This document shows, one piece after another, positions 1 through 9,260 of a stretch of 36,717 bases of DNA; positions within the stretch are counted from its first letter, which is position 1; each line of letters starts with the position of its first letter. Below the pieces are notes generated by a model that did not search any database, was not told where the DNA came from, and saw only the letters and a list, made by a program, of their open reading frames with translations. Where the stretch lies: the NCBI GenBank assembly GCA_025356815.1, contig JANXQL010000008.1:1-36717 (forward strand), given 5' to 3'. The DNA comes from Pseudomonadota bacterium. Its GTDB lineage: Bacteria; Pseudomonadota; Gammaproteobacteria; Steroidobacterales; Steroidobacteraceae. The translations under genes were made by a program, and so were the position numbers.

Positions 1-395
1 TTCTTCAGGTGCGACATCATGCCGCCCTCGGTCTTGACGCCGGGCGAGCCCGCCTCGCCGACGAAGTGCAGCGGCACCGACAGGCGGATCTTCTCGTCTT
101 CGTAGACGCGCTGCAGGTCGACGTGGACGATCTGGTTCTTCCACGGGTGACGCTGCACGTCGCGCAGCAGCGCCGACTGGGTCTGCTCACCTACCTTCAG
201 CTGCATGATCGACGAGTAGAACTTCTCGTTCTCCAGCGCGAGCTGGAGCTTGTTGTGGTCCAACGACAAAGCGCGGGGATCGCGCTTGCCGCCATAGAGG
301 ATCGCCGGAACGCGTCCCGCGTGACGCAGGCGGCGGCTCGCACCCTTCCCCTGGTCATCGCGGAACTCCGCGATCAATTCAAATGAGGTCTTCAT
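1..395 (-). CDS. rplY: 50S ribosomal protein L25/Ctc family (partial, 3' end outside window)
   Basis: The protein binds 5S rRNA in the large ribosomal subunit. The first 131 residues are visible. They begin [20 protein letters not shown] and include the L25 signature RVPAILYGG and the [15 protein letters not shown] stretch. Sequence continues beyond the short E. coli L25 length into a second beta domain (about residue 95 on, [10 protein letters not shown]), so this is the long Ctc/TL5-type form. Two adjacent ATG codons exist (398 and 395). I chose 395 because the AAGGAGA ribosome site then sits 5 bases upstream rather than 2. It lies 93 bases downstream of prs in the usual prs-rplY order. The C-terminus, and probably pth, lie off the left edge. 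Confidence 0.93.
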   Translation of the reverse strand, partial: MKTSFELIAEFRDDQGKGASRRLRHAGRVPAILYGGKRDPRALSLDHNKLQLALENEKFYSSIMQLKVGEQTQSALLRDVQRHPWKNQIVHVDLQRVYEDEKIRLSVPLHFVGEAGSPGVKTEGGMMSHLK

Positions 396-488
396 CATCG
401 TCTCCTTCAGAAAGAGACCGGGGGTCCCGCGACCAAGAACATCCCGGCTCTGCTATCGCCCCGCGGCACCACGCCGCAGGGCACAAAA

Positions 489-1442
489 TCAATCGATGTA
501 CAGCGAGCTGACGGACTCCTCGTCGCGGATGCGACGCATCGTCTCGGCCAGAAGGCCCGCGACCGACAGCTGGCGGATCTTTGGGCACGCCGCCGCCGCC
601 TTGCCCAGCGGGATCGTGTCGGTGACGACCAGCTCGTCGAGCACCGACGCCGAGATGCGCTCGACCGCCGAGCCCGACAGCACCGGATGGGTGATGTAGG
701 CCACGACGCGGGTCGCGCCCTCGTCCTTGAGCGCCTGCGCCGCAAGACACAGCGTGCCTGCGGTGTCGACCATGTCATCGACCATCACGCAGGCCTTGCC
801 CTCGACGTCGCCGATGATGTTCATCACCTTCGACTCGTTCGGCCGCGGCCGGCGCTTGTCGATGATGGCGAGATCCGCGTCGTCGAGCCGCTTGGCGAGC
901 GCCCGGGCCCGCACCACACCACCGACGTCCGGCGAGACGACGATCATGTTGTCGTAGGTCTGCTTCCACGCATCGCCCAGCAGCACGGGCGAGGCGTACA
1001 CGTTGTCCACAGGAATATCGAAGAATCCCTGGATCTGGTCGGCGTGCAGGTCCACCGTGAGCACCCGATCCACGCCTGCCCCCGCGATCATGTTGGCGAC
1101 GACCTTGGCGGCGATCGAGACGCGGGTCGCGCGCGGGCGGCGATCCTGGCGGGCATAGCCGAAATACGGGATCACCGCGGTGATCCGGCCGGCGCTGGCG
1201 CGCTTGCACGCATCCGCCATCAGCAGCAGTTCCATCAGATGGTCGCTGGCCGGCGGACAGGTCGGCTGCACGATGAAGATGTCCTTGCCGCGGACGTTCT
1301 CCATCAGCTCGACGGTGACCTCGCCGTCGCTGAAGCGGCCGACGTGGGCGCGGCCCAGCGGCATCTTCAGATGGCGCGAGATGTCCTGAGCCAGCGCCGG
1401 ATTTGCGCTGCCCGTGAACACTGCCATCTGCGTCTCTGACAC
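489..1442 (-). CDS. prs: Ribose-phosphate pyrophosphokinase
   Basis: Makes PRPP from ribose 5-phosphate and ATP in the cytosol, feeding purine, pyrimidine, histidine, tryptophan and NAD synthesis. 317 residues, close to the 315 of E. coli Prs. The class I signature FGYARQDRR is at 94-102, and the PRPP-binding loop [10 protein letters not shown] at 221-230. I chose the GTG at 1442 because GGGGAG lies at 1449-1454 with a 6-base spacer. An ATG at 1427 ([10 protein letters not shown]) would also be acceptable. The open frame extends further upstream, but that part overlaps the tRNA gene and is not coding. It follows ispE and tRNA-Gln on the same strand and precedes rplY, the standard gammaproteobacterial order. 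Confidence 0.95.
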   Translation of the reverse strand: MSETQMAVFTGSANPALAQDISRHLKMPLGRAHVGRFSDGEVTVELMENVRGKDIFIVQPTCPPASDHLMELLLMADACKRASAGRITAVIPYFGYARQDRRPRATRVSIAAKVVANMIAGAGVDRVLTVDLHADQIQGFFDIPVDNVYASPVLLGDAWKQTYDNMIVVSPDVGGVVRARALAKRLDDADLAIIDKRRPRPNESKVMNIIGDVEGKACVMVDDMVDTAGTLCLAAQALKDEGATRVVAYITHPVLSGSAVERISASVLDELVVTDTIPLGKAAAACPKIRQLSVAGLLAETMRRIRDEESVSSLYID

Positions 1443-1485
1443 TGCCTGCTCCCCGCGTACATCTGACCCGACGGCACCGTCGAAG

Positions 1486-1560
1486 TGGCTGGGGCGGAAG
1501 GATTCGAACCTTCGCATGGCGGGATCAAAACCCGCTGCCGTACCACTTGGCTACGCCCCA
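1486..1560 (-). tRNA. tRNA-Gln (anticodon UUG)
   Basis: On the minus strand, acceptor arms TGGGGCG and CGCCCCA pair as 7 bp with U1-A72, typical of tRNA-Gln. The anticodon stem GCGGG/CCCGC encloses the loop TTTTGAT, giving anticodon UUG. The T arm GAAGG-TTCGAAT-CCTTC is perfect, the discriminator is G, and CCA is encoded (1486-1488). The 5' end is only 9 bases from the ispE stop codon and the 3' end is 43 bases before the prs start, so it is very likely part of a mixed mRNA/tRNA transcript released by RNase P and 3' processing. Confidence 0.96.
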
Positions 1561-1569
1561 CCGGCAACC

Positions 1570-2466
1570 CTAGCGACCTCGTGTCGGAGCACTCGCGGCA
1601 CACTCGATCGCCAGTCGCGCGATCAGCGGCGAAGCCCCCAGTCCCACGGCCGCAAAACCCGTCCAACCGACCGGCAGATCTGCCAGCGCCGCCTGCGCCG
1701 CGCCACGGTCGGCGAAGACCGCGTACACACAGGCTCCTGATCCGGTCATGCGCGCCGCGCCGCGCGCACCGAGCCACCGCAGGGCCGCGCGCACGGCAGG
1801 ATATCGCGCGGCGACCACCGGCTCGAGATCGTTTCGACCGGGCAGCGCCGCGCCGACAGTACCGGGCAGAGGCAAGCCGGGTATTGTGATCGACGGAGAA
1901 TTTCTTGTCAATTCAGGCGCCTGGAAGGCTTGCGCGGTCGCGACCGGGGTGCCCGGAAAGACCACGGCGTAGGCCCGCGCGGGCAGCGTGACCGCCTCCA
2001 GGTGCTCGCCAATGCCGCGGGCGACGGCGTTCTGGCCGCGAACGAAGACCGGCACGTCGGCGCCCAGCGCAAGGCCGAGGCCAGCCAGCGTCTCCAGGTC
2101 GAGATCCAGACCCCAGAGGCGGTTCAGGGCGACCAGCGTCGTCGCGGCATCCGAGCTGCCGCCGCCGAGGCCGCCGCCGAGCGGAATCCGCTTGACCAGC
2201 CCAATCGTCGCCCCGAGTCCGGGCTGGCCTGCCCGCTCGCGCAGTAGCTGGGCGGCCCGAATCACCAGGTCCTGGTCGGCCGGCACGCCGGCGGGCCCGC
2301 CAACCCGCTCAAGGCGCCCGTCGGCGCGTCTCTCGATCGACAGCTCGTCCGCCCAGTCAATGATCTGGAACAGGGTCTCCAGCTCGTGGTACCCGTCCGC
2401 GCGCCGGCCAGTGACGTGCAGGAACAGGTTGAGCTTGGCGGGCGCCGGCCACGGCAGGCCGCTCAC
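1570..2466 (-). CDS. ispE: 4-diphosphocytidyl-2-C-methyl-D-erythritol kinase
   Basis: GHMP-family kinase of the MEP isoprenoid pathway; it phosphorylates CDP-methylerythritol at the 2-hydroxyl. 298 residues. The N-terminal PAPAKLNLFLHV contains the substrate-site lysine (K11). The glycine-rich ATP loop IPLGGGLGGGSSDAATT spans about 94-110, and a C-terminal GHMP motif MTGSGACVYAVF is present. The start is a GTG at 2466 whose last bases form the lolB stop (GTGA), so translation is probably coupled to lolB. The open frame upstream runs through lolB in another frame and is not coding. The order lolB-ispE-tRNA-Gln-prs is conserved in pseudomonads and relatives. Confidence 0.95.
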   Translation of the reverse strand: MSGLPWPAPAKLNLFLHVTGRRADGYHELETLFQIIDWADELSIERRADGRLERVGGPAGVPADQDLVIRAAQLLRERAGQPGLGATIGLVKRIPLGGGLGGGSSDAATTLVALNRLWGLDLDLETLAGLGLALGADVPVFVRGQNAVARGIGEHLEAVTLPARAYAVVFPGTPVATAQAFQAPELTRNSPSITIPGLPLPGTVGAALPGRNDLEPVVAARYPAVRAALRWLGARGAARMTGSGACVYAVFADRGAAQAALADLPVGWTGFAAVGLGASPLIARLAIECAASAPTRGR

Positions 2467-3047
2467 GGGGCCCCCACCTGCCAGCGGTCGACGATGACGC
2501 GGATGCGGGTGGACCCACGGCTCAGTTCCACGCGACCGGGCAGGCTGCCGGGCGCCCGCTCGACGGCTGCGAAGCCGCTCGCGACGACGTGCCAGCCCGC
2601 CTGGTCGAACACCGGGGCCGCGCCCTGCACCTCGGGCGACGGCGCCGGGACGCCGAGCATCCAGTAGCGCAGCGCTGCCAGCGGCAGAGGGAAGCCCAGG
2701 CGCGCGACCAATTGCGGCTCGAGCGCATCGAACGGGGCGAGTACCTCCAGTGGCGGCTCGTTGCCTGACTCGACGCGAATCGTATCCGGGTCGACCGACA
2801 GGCGGGCCGCCCCGGCGCCGAAAGCGCCCCGTACGCCAAGCTCCGCGCGCGGCCCCTGCTGGCGCCAGTCGAAATGCGCGCTGAACCCATCCTGGGCGGT
2901 GCGCACGGCGATGCGGCCGGATGCCTGCCAGTGCTCGATCGCGGCGAGCGCCGCGGCATCGGCTGGCGGTGGCACGGGCCGCAGCGGCGCATGAGCGCAC
3001 GCCGCCAGCGCCAGCAGGCCGCAGAGCGCAAGCCCGGCGCGTGTCAC
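2463..3047 (-). CDS. lolB: Outer-membrane lipoprotein insertion protein LolB
   Basis: Receives lipoproteins from periplasmic LolA and inserts them into the inner leaflet of the outer membrane. 194 residues. A short lipoprotein signal MTRAGLALCGLLALAAC ends at lipobox cysteine C17. The mature part contains HWQASGRIAVRT and FSAHFDWRQQG, typical of the LolB beta-barrel-like fold. The start is GTG at 3047, overlapping the stop of the upstream TPR lipoprotein gene as GTGA, with AGGA 8 bases upstream. A longer frame reaching 3161 would bury the signal peptide, so I rejected it. Position between the TPR gene and ispE supports the call, because sequence conservation in this family is low. Confidence 0.9.
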   Translation of the reverse strand: MTRAGLALCGLLALAACAHAPLRPVPPPADAAALAAIEHWQASGRIAVRTAQDGFSAHFDWRQQGPRAELGVRGAFGAGAARLSVDPDTIRVESGNEPPLEVLAPFDALEPQLVARLGFPLPLAALRYWMLGVPAPSPEVQGAAPVFDQAGWHVVASGFAAVERAPGSLPGRVELSRGSTRIRVIVDRWQVGAP

Positions 3048-4705
3048 GGCGGCGATCCTACGTGCCGCGCGAGCGCCTGCTGCAGTCGCGCATCGGCAGG
3101 CGTCCGTTCGAGCGCGGCCCGCCAGGTCTTCTCGGCGCCTTCGGCATCGCCGAGCGCCCACTGCACCTCGCCCAGATGCGCCGCAATCTCCGGGTCCGAC
3201 TCGAGCCGCAAGGCCTGCTGCAACCAGGGCAGCGCCTCGGCCTCGCGACCGCGACGATGCAGCACCCAGCCGAGGCTGTCGCGAATCGCGGCGCTGTCGG
3301 GTCGCGCCGCATAGGCGACCCGAACCAGTCGCTCGGCCTCGGGCAGCGAGCGGCCGTGGTCGGCGAGCGTGAAGCCCAGCGCGTTCAGGCCGATCGGGTC
3401 GGCCGGGCGGCTGCGGACCTGCGAGCGCAGCTCGGCGATGGCCTCGTCCACCCGACCGGCGTGCTCGAGCACCGTCGCGCGCGCATAGCGCAGGTCCTGC
3501 CGGTCGGGGTAGGTTGCGACGCTCCGCGCCAGCAGCGCCAGCGCCTCGCCCAGGCGCCCCTGTTCGGCGAGGATCTGCGCGTGCCCCGCGGTCGCCTCCA
3601 CCCGCGATTCGGCGGCCCCGGCCAGGAACTCGTCGAGCTGGTGCGCGGCGCCGGTCGGGTTGCCGTGCTCGAGCTGCAGGCGGTAGGCCCGCAGCTGCGC
3701 GGCGACGGCACGATTGCCGGTCGTGATGCGCGCGTACAGCTGCACGGCGCGCTGGTACTCGCCGCGCCGGTCCGCGATCAGCGCGAGGTCATACAATGCG
3801 TGATCGCCGTTGCGGCCGCTCGCCAGCAGCTCCGAGACGCGCATGGTCGCGTCGTCGTAGCGGTGCGCATCGATGTCGAATCCCGCCAGGCCCTCAAGCG
3901 CCTCCGGCCGCGCCAGCCGCGATGCCAGCAGGTCCGAGAACGCGGCACGCGCCGCGGCGGTCTGCTCGCAGGCGCTGAGCAGCCACGCGTGCAGCAGCCG
4001 GTCGCCATCGCCCGAATCCGCTGCCAGAGCGCCGCTGACAAGCAGCCCTCCCGTGCAGTCGCCGGAGGCCACCCGGGCGCGGGCCTCGAGCGCGCGGGCG
4101 GCGCGCCAACCGGGTCGCAGTGCGAGCGCCCGCGCCGTCGCGGCGAGCGCGCTCGGCGAGTCCCCCGCCGACAGCGAAAGCGTCGCACTGGCGAGCGCCG
4201 CCTCCGCAACGTCGGGATAGCGTCCCGCCAGCCACGCGACCACCGCCGCGACGCCGCTGTCGTTGCGCAACTGGGCCAGCGACTCGCCCAGCGCCGTGAA
4301 CCCTTCCGCCGGAGACGGGTAGCCGGTCGCGAGCAGGACCGTGAGTTCGGACTCGGCGGCCCGCCGGTCGTCCAGCTCGAGCAGCCCGACCAGGCGGAAG
4401 CGGCGGGCCGTCTCGTTGGCCGGCTCGCGGCGCAGCCACTGCGAGGCGAGCGCCACCAATAGCCGCTCCTGGCCGTGGTCGAACGCGATTCGCAGCCCCC
4501 GCTCGGACAGCGCCGCATCGCGGCGTTCGGCGCCGGCGCGCGCGTAGCCGCGGGCGGCGGCGGCGTAGTCCGCCCGCTCCAGGGCGACCTCGGCGGCCAC
4601 CAGCGGGCTACCGCCCGGGCCGGTCGCGGTGGTGGCGCAGCCCCCCAGCAGCAGCGCAGCCGAAAGCAGCAGGTTTCGCAGGGGGCCCGGGCAGGTTGAA
4701 ATCAT
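3044..4705 (-). CDS. Tetratricopeptide-repeat lipoprotein (hemA-lolB interval)
   Basis: A 553-residue predicted lipoprotein; exact role unknown. The signal MISTCPGPLRNLLLSAALLLGGC ends in a lipobox with C23. The rest is almost entirely alpha-helical repeat, with recognisable TPR units in the C-terminal third (for example ALGFTLADHGRSLPEAERLV and SLGWVLHRRGREAEALPWLQ). A TPR protein divergent from hemA and upstream of lolB is usual in Pseudomonas-like genomes, and it shares a GTGA junction with lolB. The start is ATG 4705 or, 18 bases upstream, ATG 4723; neither has a convincing ribosome site. The open frame continues to 5983, but that part is antisense to hemA and spurious. It may be an assembly scaffold at the outer membrane, but that is inference only. 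Confidence 0.85.
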   Translation of the reverse strand: MISTCPGPLRNLLLSAALLLGGCATTATGPGGSPLVAAEVALERADYAAAARGYARAGAERRDAALSERGLRIAFDHGQERLLVALASQWLRREPANETARRFRLVGLLELDDRRAAESELTVLLATGYPSPAEGFTALGESLAQLRNDSGVAAVVAWLAGRYPDVAEAALASATLSLSAGDSPSALAATARALALRPGWRAARALEARARVASGDCTGGLLVSGALAADSGDGDRLLHAWLLSACEQTAAARAAFSDLLASRLARPEALEGLAGFDIDAHRYDDATMRVSELLASGRNGDHALYDLALIADRRGEYQRAVQLYARITTGNRAVAAQLRAYRLQLEHGNPTGAAHQLDEFLAGAAESRVEATAGHAQILAEQGRLGEALALLARSVATYPDRQDLRYARATVLEHAGRVDEAIAELRSQVRSRPADPIGLNALGFTLADHGRSLPEAERLVRVAYAARPDSAAIRDSLGWVLHRRGREAEALPWLQQALRLESDPEIAAHLGEVQWALGDAEGAEKTWRAALERTPADARLQQALARHVGSPP

Positions 4706-4758
4706 GCCGGCACTATATCTCATGCCCCCCCGGCCGCCCGGCGCCGGGACGGCGGCGC

Positions 4759-4787
4759 TTGCCGGCAACGCCCGCGTACCCGACAAT
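4759..4787 (+). promoter_or_regulatory. Predicted sigma-70 promoter of hemA
   Basis: TTGCCG (4759-4764) and GACAAT (4782-4787) are separated by exactly 17 bases. Transcription would begin near 4794 and leave a leader of about 26 bases containing CCCCAGG just before the hemA ATG at 4820. It lies in the 96-114 base gap between hemA and the divergent TPR lipoprotein gene. Prediction from sequence only; the -10 matches 4 of 6. Confidence 0.45.
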
Positions 4788-4819
4788 CCAGCCCGCACCC
4801 GACCCGCCCCAGGCCACGC

Positions 4820-6070
4820 ATGCCCCTTGTTGTCGTCGGGATCAACCATCGCACAGCACCTCTGGAGGTGCGTGAGAAGGTGGTCTTCGGCCCCACTCAC
4901 CTCCCTGCCGCCTTGCAGGCCCTCGCCCGTGGCGGCGCCCGCGAGAACGTCATCGTCTCGACCTGCAACCGGACCGAGCTGTACTGCGTCGCCGACTCTC
5001 CGGCCGAACTCGGCGTCTGGCTCGCCAATTACCACGGCGTCGTCCACGGTCTCGCCGACTGCCTGTACGAACATCACGACGAGCGTGCCGTCGAGCACGC
5101 CTTCGCGGTCGCCTCGGGGCTGGACTCGATGGTGCTCGGCGAGCCGCAGATCCTCGGCCAGCTGAAGGATGCCTACCGGGCGGCGCAGGACTACGGCACC
5201 GTCGGCCCGCTCTTGAACCGCCTGTTCCAGTCGACGTTCTCGGTCGCCAAGCGCGTGCGCACCGAGACCCGCATCGGCGCCAACGCGGTGTCGGTGGCCT
5301 ACGCCGCAGTCAGCCTCGCGCGCCAGATCTTTGCCGGCTTCTCGCAGCACACGGCGCTGCTGGTCGGCGCCGGCGAGACAATCGCGCTCGCCGCCCGCCA
5401 CCTGCACTCGCAGGGCCTGAAGAAGATGATCATCGCCAACCGCAGCCTCGACCGCGCACAGGCGCTGGCAGCGGAATTCAATGGCTCGGCGATCACGCTC
5501 GACGCGCTGCAGAATCACCTCGCCGAAGCGGACATCGTCATCAGTTCGACCGCCAGCCCGCACGCCGTGATCACCACCGCCGACGTGGCCGCGGCACTGA
5601 CCGCGCGGCGACGCAAGCCGATGTTCATGGTCGACATCGCCGTGCCGCGCGACATCGAGGCCGGCGTCGGCGACTTCGAGGACGTGTACCTGTACACGAT
5701 CGACGACCTGCAGAGCTTCGTCACCCAGAACCTGAAGGCGCGCGAGGACGAGGCGCGCGAGGCCCGCATCCTGATCGAGGAGGAAGTCGGGCGCTTCATG
5801 TCGGGGCTGCGCGGCCAGCACGCGGTGCCAACCATCCGCGAACTGCGCACGACCGCCGAGAACGTCCGCGCGCAGACCCTCGAGCAGGCGGTGCGCCTGC
5901 TGCATTCGGGCCGCACCCCGGAGGACGCGCTGGCGTACCTGGCCGACACGCTCACCCACCGGCTCGTGCACGCCCCCAGCCACATGCTGCGCCAGGCGGG
6001 CGAGACGGGCGACGAAGCGCTCGTCTCCGCAGCCCGCCGCCTGTTCCAGCTCGACGCGGACGGCGAATGA
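4820..6070 (+). CDS. hemA: Glutamyl-tRNA reductase
   Basis: Reduces glutamyl-tRNA(Glu) to glutamate-1-semialdehyde with NADPH, the first committed step of C5-pathway tetrapyrrole synthesis. 416 residues. The N-terminus [16 protein letters not shown] and the catalytic-cysteine motif [11 protein letters not shown] (nucleophile C49) are intact, as is [20 protein letters not shown] Rossmann NADPH region ([16 protein letters not shown]) and the C-terminal helical dimerisation domain follow. Its last bases overlap the prfA start as ATGA, so hemA-prfA-prmC form one translationally coupled operon, as in E. coli. It is divergent from the TPR lipoprotein gene. Confidence 0.97.
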   Translation: MPLVVVGINHRTAPLEVREKVVFGPTHLPAALQALARGGARENVIVSTCNRTELYCVADSPAELGVWLANYHGVVHGLADCLYEHHDERAVEHAFAVASGLDSMVLGEPQILGQLKDAYRAAQDYGTVGPLLNRLFQSTFSVAKRVRTETRIGANAVSVAYAAVSLARQIFAGFSQHTALLVGAGETIALAARHLHSQGLKKMIIANRSLDRAQALAAEFNGSAITLDALQNHLAEADIVISSTASPHAVITTADVAAALTARRRKPMFMVDIAVPRDIEAGVGDFEDVYLYTIDDLQSFVTQNLKAREDEAREARILIEEEVGRFMSGLRGQHAVPTIRELRTTAENVRAQTLEQAVRLLHSGRTPEDALAYLADTLTHRLVHAPSHMLRQAGETGDEALVSAARRLFQLDADGE

Positions 6071-7146
6071 GGGATTCCATCCGCCGGCGCCTCGAGCGGC
6101 TGGTTGACCGCTACGAGGAGGTGGGTCGGCTGTTGTCCGATCCCGCCCTGCAGGGTCGCAGCGACCGCTTCCGCGAGCTGTCGATGGAGTACGCCAAGCT
6201 CGAGCCGGTCACCCAGCGCTTTGGCGCGTTTACCGACCTCGAGCGGGACGCCCGCGCAGCGGCCGAGATGGCCCATGACGCGGATCCGGACATGCGCGCG
6301 ATGGCGGTCGACGAGCAGCGCCATGTCGCCGAGCGACTGGTCGCGGCCGAGGCAGAGCTGCAGCGCCTGCTGATCCCGAAGGACCCGCACGACGATGGCA
6401 ACATCTACCTCGAGATCCGCGCAGGCACAGGCGGCGACGAGGCGGCCATCTTCGCAGGCGACCTGCTGCGGATGTACTCACGCTATGCCGATGCCCAGCG
6501 CTGGAAAGTCGAGCTGCTGTCCGAGAGCCGCGGCGAGCACGGCGGCTATCGCGAAGTCATCTGCCGGCTGGTCGGCCAGGGGGCCTACTCGCGCCTGAAA
6601 TTCGAGTCCGGAACGCATCGCGTGCAGCGGGTTCCGGCCACCGAGGCGCAGGGCCGCATCCACACCTCGACCTGCACCGTCGCCATCCTGCCGGAACTCG
6701 CGGAGGTCGACGAAGTCGTGATCGCCGACGGCGACCTGCGCATCGATACCTACCGCGCCTCGGGCGCGGGCGGCCAGCACGTCAACAAGACCGACTCGGC
6801 AGTGCGCATCACCCACATCCCGACCGGCGTGGTGGTCGAGTGCCAGGACGAGCGCTCGCAGCACAAGAACCGCTCACGCGCCATGTCGCTGCTCAAGTCG
6901 CGGCTGTTGCAGGCCGAGCGCGACAAGCAGGCCTCGCAGCAGGCGGCCGCCCGCAAGCTGCAGGTCGGCACGGGCGACCGGGCCGAGCGGATCCGCACCT
7001 ACAACTTCCCGCAGGGTCGGCTGACGGACCATCGCATCGAGCTGACGCTGTACAAGCTCGACCAGATCATCGAGGGCGACCTTGACGACGTGCTCGGTCC
7101 GCTCGCACGCGAGTACGAGGCCGAAGAACTCGCCGCGCTCGAATGA
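6067..7146 (+). CDS. prfA: Peptide chain release factor 1
   Basis: Decodes UAA and UAG stop codons and triggers peptide release on the ribosome. 359 residues, standard for RF1. The anticodon-like tripeptide P-A-T (190-192, within [10 protein letters not shown]) identifies RF1 rather than RF2. The catalytic GGQ is at 235-237 ([15 protein letters not shown]); its glutamine is the target of PrmC methylation. The ATG overlaps the hemA stop (ATGA), and the stop overlaps the prmC start in the same way. No programmed frameshift is seen, as expected for prfA. Confidence 0.98.
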   Translation: MRDSIRRRLERLVDRYEEVGRLLSDPALQGRSDRFRELSMEYAKLEPVTQRFGAFTDLERDARAAAEMAHDADPDMRAMAVDEQRHVAERLVAAEAELQRLLIPKDPHDDGNIYLEIRAGTGGDEAAIFAGDLLRMYSRYADAQRWKVELLSESRGEHGGYREVICRLVGQGAYSRLKFESGTHRVQRVPATEAQGRIHTSTCTVAILPELAEVDEVVIADGDLRIDTYRASGAGGQHVNKTDSAVRITHIPTGVVVECQDERSQHKNRSRAMSLLKSRLLQAERDKQASQQAAARKLQVGTGDRAERIRTYNFPQGRLTDHRIELTLYKLDQIIEGDLDDVLGPLAREYEAEELAALE

Positions 7147-7979
7147 TCAGCATCCTCCTGGCCCGCGCGACCACCCGCCTCGCGGTCACCTCGGACTCGC
7201 CGCGGCTCGACGCCGAACTGCTGCTCGCCCACTTGCTTACGACCGATCGCGCACGCCTGCTGGTGCTGTCCGAGGATGCGCTGCCGCCGGCCGTCGCGAC
7301 CGCCTTCGAGACCCTCGTGGCGCGGCGCGAGGCCGGTGAACCGGTCGCCTACCTGCTCGGCCGGCGTGAGTTCTGGACGCTGACGCTGCAGGTGAACCCG
7401 GCGGTCCTGGTCCCGAGGCCGGATACGGAACTGCTGGTGCAGATCGGGCTCGACGCGCTGGCCGGCACCCCCGCTCCGCGGATCCTCGACCTCGGCACCG
7501 GCAGCGGCGCCATCGGCCTCGCGCTCGCCGCCGAACGGCCCGATGCCGCGGTCGAACTGACGGACCTGAGTGCGCAGGCGCTTGCCATCGCCGAGGCCAA
7601 TCGCGCCGCGCTGGGGCTGATGAACGCGCGCACGCTGCAGGGGGACTGGTTCGGGCCGGTCGGCGATGCCCGCTACCACCTGATCGTCAGCAACCCCCCC
7701 TACCTGGCGGTCGACGATCCGCATCTGGCGACCCCGGAACTCGGCCACGAGCCACCAGGCGCGCTGGTATCGGGCCCGACCGGACTTGAGGCCCTGGCCG
7801 CGATCGCCCGCCGGGCGCCCGCCCACCTGCTGCCCGGCGGCGTGCTCGCGCTCGAGCATGGCGCCGCCCAGGGGGAGGCGGTGCGGGAGCTGCTGCGGGC
7901 GGCGGGGTTGCGGGCCGTCCGGACGCGTCGGGACCTCGCCGGGCTCGAACGCGCGACGCAGGGCACCGGTCGCGACTAG
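7143..7979 (+). CDS. prmC: Release factor glutamine N5-methyltransferase
   Basis: Methylates the GGQ glutamine of RF1 and RF2 using S-adenosylmethionine. 278 residues. The N-terminal helical domain carries LLGRREFW, which contacts the release factor. SAM motif I is [11 protein letters not shown] (115-125) and the catalytic NPPY is at 184-187 ([11 protein letters not shown]). The start ATG overlaps the prfA stop (ATGA), directly linking the methylase to its substrate. The stop is 44 bases before ppiB. Confidence 0.97.
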   Translation: MISILLARATTRLAVTSDSPRLDAELLLAHLLTTDRARLLVLSEDALPPAVATAFETLVARREAGEPVAYLLGRREFWTLTLQVNPAVLVPRPDTELLVQIGLDALAGTPAPRILDLGTGSGAIGLALAAERPDAAVELTDLSAQALAIAEANRAALGLMNARTLQGDWFGPVGDARYHLIVSNPPYLAVDDPHLATPELGHEPPGALVSGPTGLEALAAIARRAPAHLLPGGVLALEHGAAQGEAVRELLRAAGLRAVRTRRDLAGLERATQGTGRD

Positions 7980-8023
7980 AATCGCGCACGCGGCGGCACC
8001 CCTCGCCCGCCGGGAGGACCCTC

Positions 8024-8512
8024 GTGCTCAAGTTCCAGACCTCGCTCGGCAGCTTCCTGGTCGAGCTGCACACGGAAGATGCCCCGATCACCTGCAAGAA
8101 TTTCCTCGACTACGTCGCCGCCGGCCACTTCAACGGCACCGTCTTTCACCGGGTGATCCCGAACTTCGTGATCCAGGGCGGCGGGCTGACGGCCGACATG
8201 GAACAGAAGAAGACCCGCGCGCCGATCAAGAACGAGGCGTCCAACGGCCTCAAGAACCGGCGCGGCAGCCTGTCGATGGCTCGCACCAACGATGCGGACA
8301 GCGCGACCTCGCAGTTCTTCGTCAACCTGAAGGACAACGCGTTCCTCGACCCGGGCCGCGGCAACGCCGGCTACGCGGTCTTCGCGCACGTCATGGAAGG
8401 CATGGACGTGGTCGACAAGATCGCCGCCGTGCAGACCGGCTCGAAGGGCTTCCACGAGGACGTGCCGGTCGAGCCGGTCGTGCTGGAATCCGTCACCGTC
8501 ATCAAGCGCTGA
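8024..8512 (+). CDS. ppiB: Cytoplasmic peptidyl-prolyl cis-trans isomerase (cyclophilin B type)
   Basis: Catalyses cis-trans isomerisation of X-Pro bonds. 162 residues with no signal peptide, so cytoplasmic, matching E. coli PpiB (164 aa). Active-site sequence FHRVIPNFVIQGGG supplies R43, F48 and Q51, and TSQFFVNLKDNAFLD is the second cyclophilin signature. The start is GTG at 8024 with GGGAGG six bases upstream. It lies between prmC and mtgA on the same strand and is probably read through from the hemA operon. Confidence 0.95.
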   Translation: MLKFQTSLGSFLVELHTEDAPITCKNFLDYVAAGHFNGTVFHRVIPNFVIQGGGLTADMEQKKTRAPIKNEASNGLKNRRGSLSMARTNDADSATSQFFVNLKDNAFLDPGRGNAGYAVFAHVMEGMDVVDKIAAVQTGSKGFHEDVPVEPVVLESVTVIKR

Positions 8513-8540
8513 CGCGCCGCACCCCCGCGGGACGCCTGCC

Positions 8541-9248
8541 GTGCTGCGCTGGCTGCGTAGGACACTCTTGTGGCTCGCCGGGGGCTTCTTCGCGCTGACC
8601 GTCGGCGCGATTCTGGCGATGCGCTGGGTTCCGCCCGTCACCAGCGCCTTCATCGTCAACGGCTACCTGTCGGCGTGGTCGCGCGGCGACTGGCGCTGGC
8701 GCGCGGACTATCGCTGGACGGCCTACGAGCACATCTCCCGCCACGCGAAGCTCGCGGTGATCGCCTCCGAGGACCAGAAGTTCGCGTTCCACCCGGGCTT
8801 CGACTTCGATGCGATCGACAAGGCCATCAAGGAACGCGAGAGCGGCAGACGCCTGCGCGGGGCGAGCACGATCTCGCAGCAGGTCGCCAAAAACCTGTTC
8901 CTGTGGCCGGGCCAGAGCTTCGTGCGCAAGGGGCTCGAGGCTTACCTGACCCTGGTCATCGAGATCTGCTGGCCGAAGCAGCGGATCCTCGAGGTGTACC
9001 TGAACCTCGCCGAGTTCGGGCCTGGCATCTACGGCGTCGGCGCCGCGGCGCCGCGCTTCTTCCGCACCGGCCCCGAGCGCCTCGGCCAGTCGCAGGCCGC
9101 GCTGCTCGCCGCCGTGCTGCCCAGCCCGACGCACCTGCACGTGGAACACCCGAGCGCCTATCTCTACCGGCGCCAGGTGTGGATCATGGGGCAGATGAAC
9201 GCGCTGGGAGGCGCCGAGTACATCCGCGACGTGGAAGGCCGGCGCTGA
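8541..9248 (+). CDS. mtgA: Monofunctional peptidoglycan transglycosylase
   Basis: GT51 family glycosyltransferase that polymerises lipid II into glycan strands at the periplasmic face. 235 residues. One N-terminal membrane helix (about 8-29). The catalytic glutamate E77 lies in IASEDQKFAFHPGFDFD, and the second signature RGASTISQQVAKNLFL and the LNLAEFGPGIYGVGAAA stretch are intact. There is no transpeptidase domain, which separates it from class A PBPs. The start is GTG at 8541, 28 bases after the ppiB stop, without a strong ribosome site. It converges on hslO; the two stops are only 10 bases apart. Confidence 0.95.
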   Translation: MLRWLRRTLLWLAGGFFALTVGAILAMRWVPPVTSAFIVNGYLSAWSRGDWRWRADYRWTAYEHISRHAKLAVIASEDQKFAFHPGFDFDAIDKAIKERESGRRLRGASTISQQVAKNLFLWPGQSFVRKGLEAYLTLVIEICWPKQRILEVYLNLAEFGPGIYGVGAAAPRFFRTGPERLGQSQAALLAAVLPSPTHLHVEHPSAYLYRRQVWIMGQMNALGGAEYIRDVEGRR

Positions 9249-9260
9249 CGGCGCCAGCCT
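9236..9260. terminator. Possible bidirectional hairpin between mtgA and hslO
   Basis: Arms 9236-9245 and 9251-9260 pair over 10 positions with one C/A mismatch, around a 5-base loop. It spans the mtgA stop and the last bases of the hslO stop, so it could end transcription on both strands. There is no T-tract on either side, so it is not a classic intrinsic terminator. Confidence 0.3.

Noticed and set aside
1443-1517. Upstream start for prs (342-residue version)
   Set aside because: The extension runs into the tRNA-Gln gene; a GTG with a strong ribosome site at 1442 gives the family length.
2921-4462. 513-residue plus-strand frame opposite the TPR gene
   Set aside because: Arg/Gln/Ala-rich antisense shadow; no ribosome site and no recognisable domain.
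4712-4717. TATAGT on the minus strand as a -10 giving a leaderless TPR lipoprotein mRNA
   Set aside because: No -35 at 16-18 bases (GC-rich sequence there), and the gene's start codon is itself uncertain.
4724-5983. N-terminal extension giving a 979-residue minus-strand protein over the TPR gene
   Set aside because: The extra 426 residues are antisense to hemA, Arg/Gly/Val-rich with no fold signature, and would bury the lipoprotein signal peptide.
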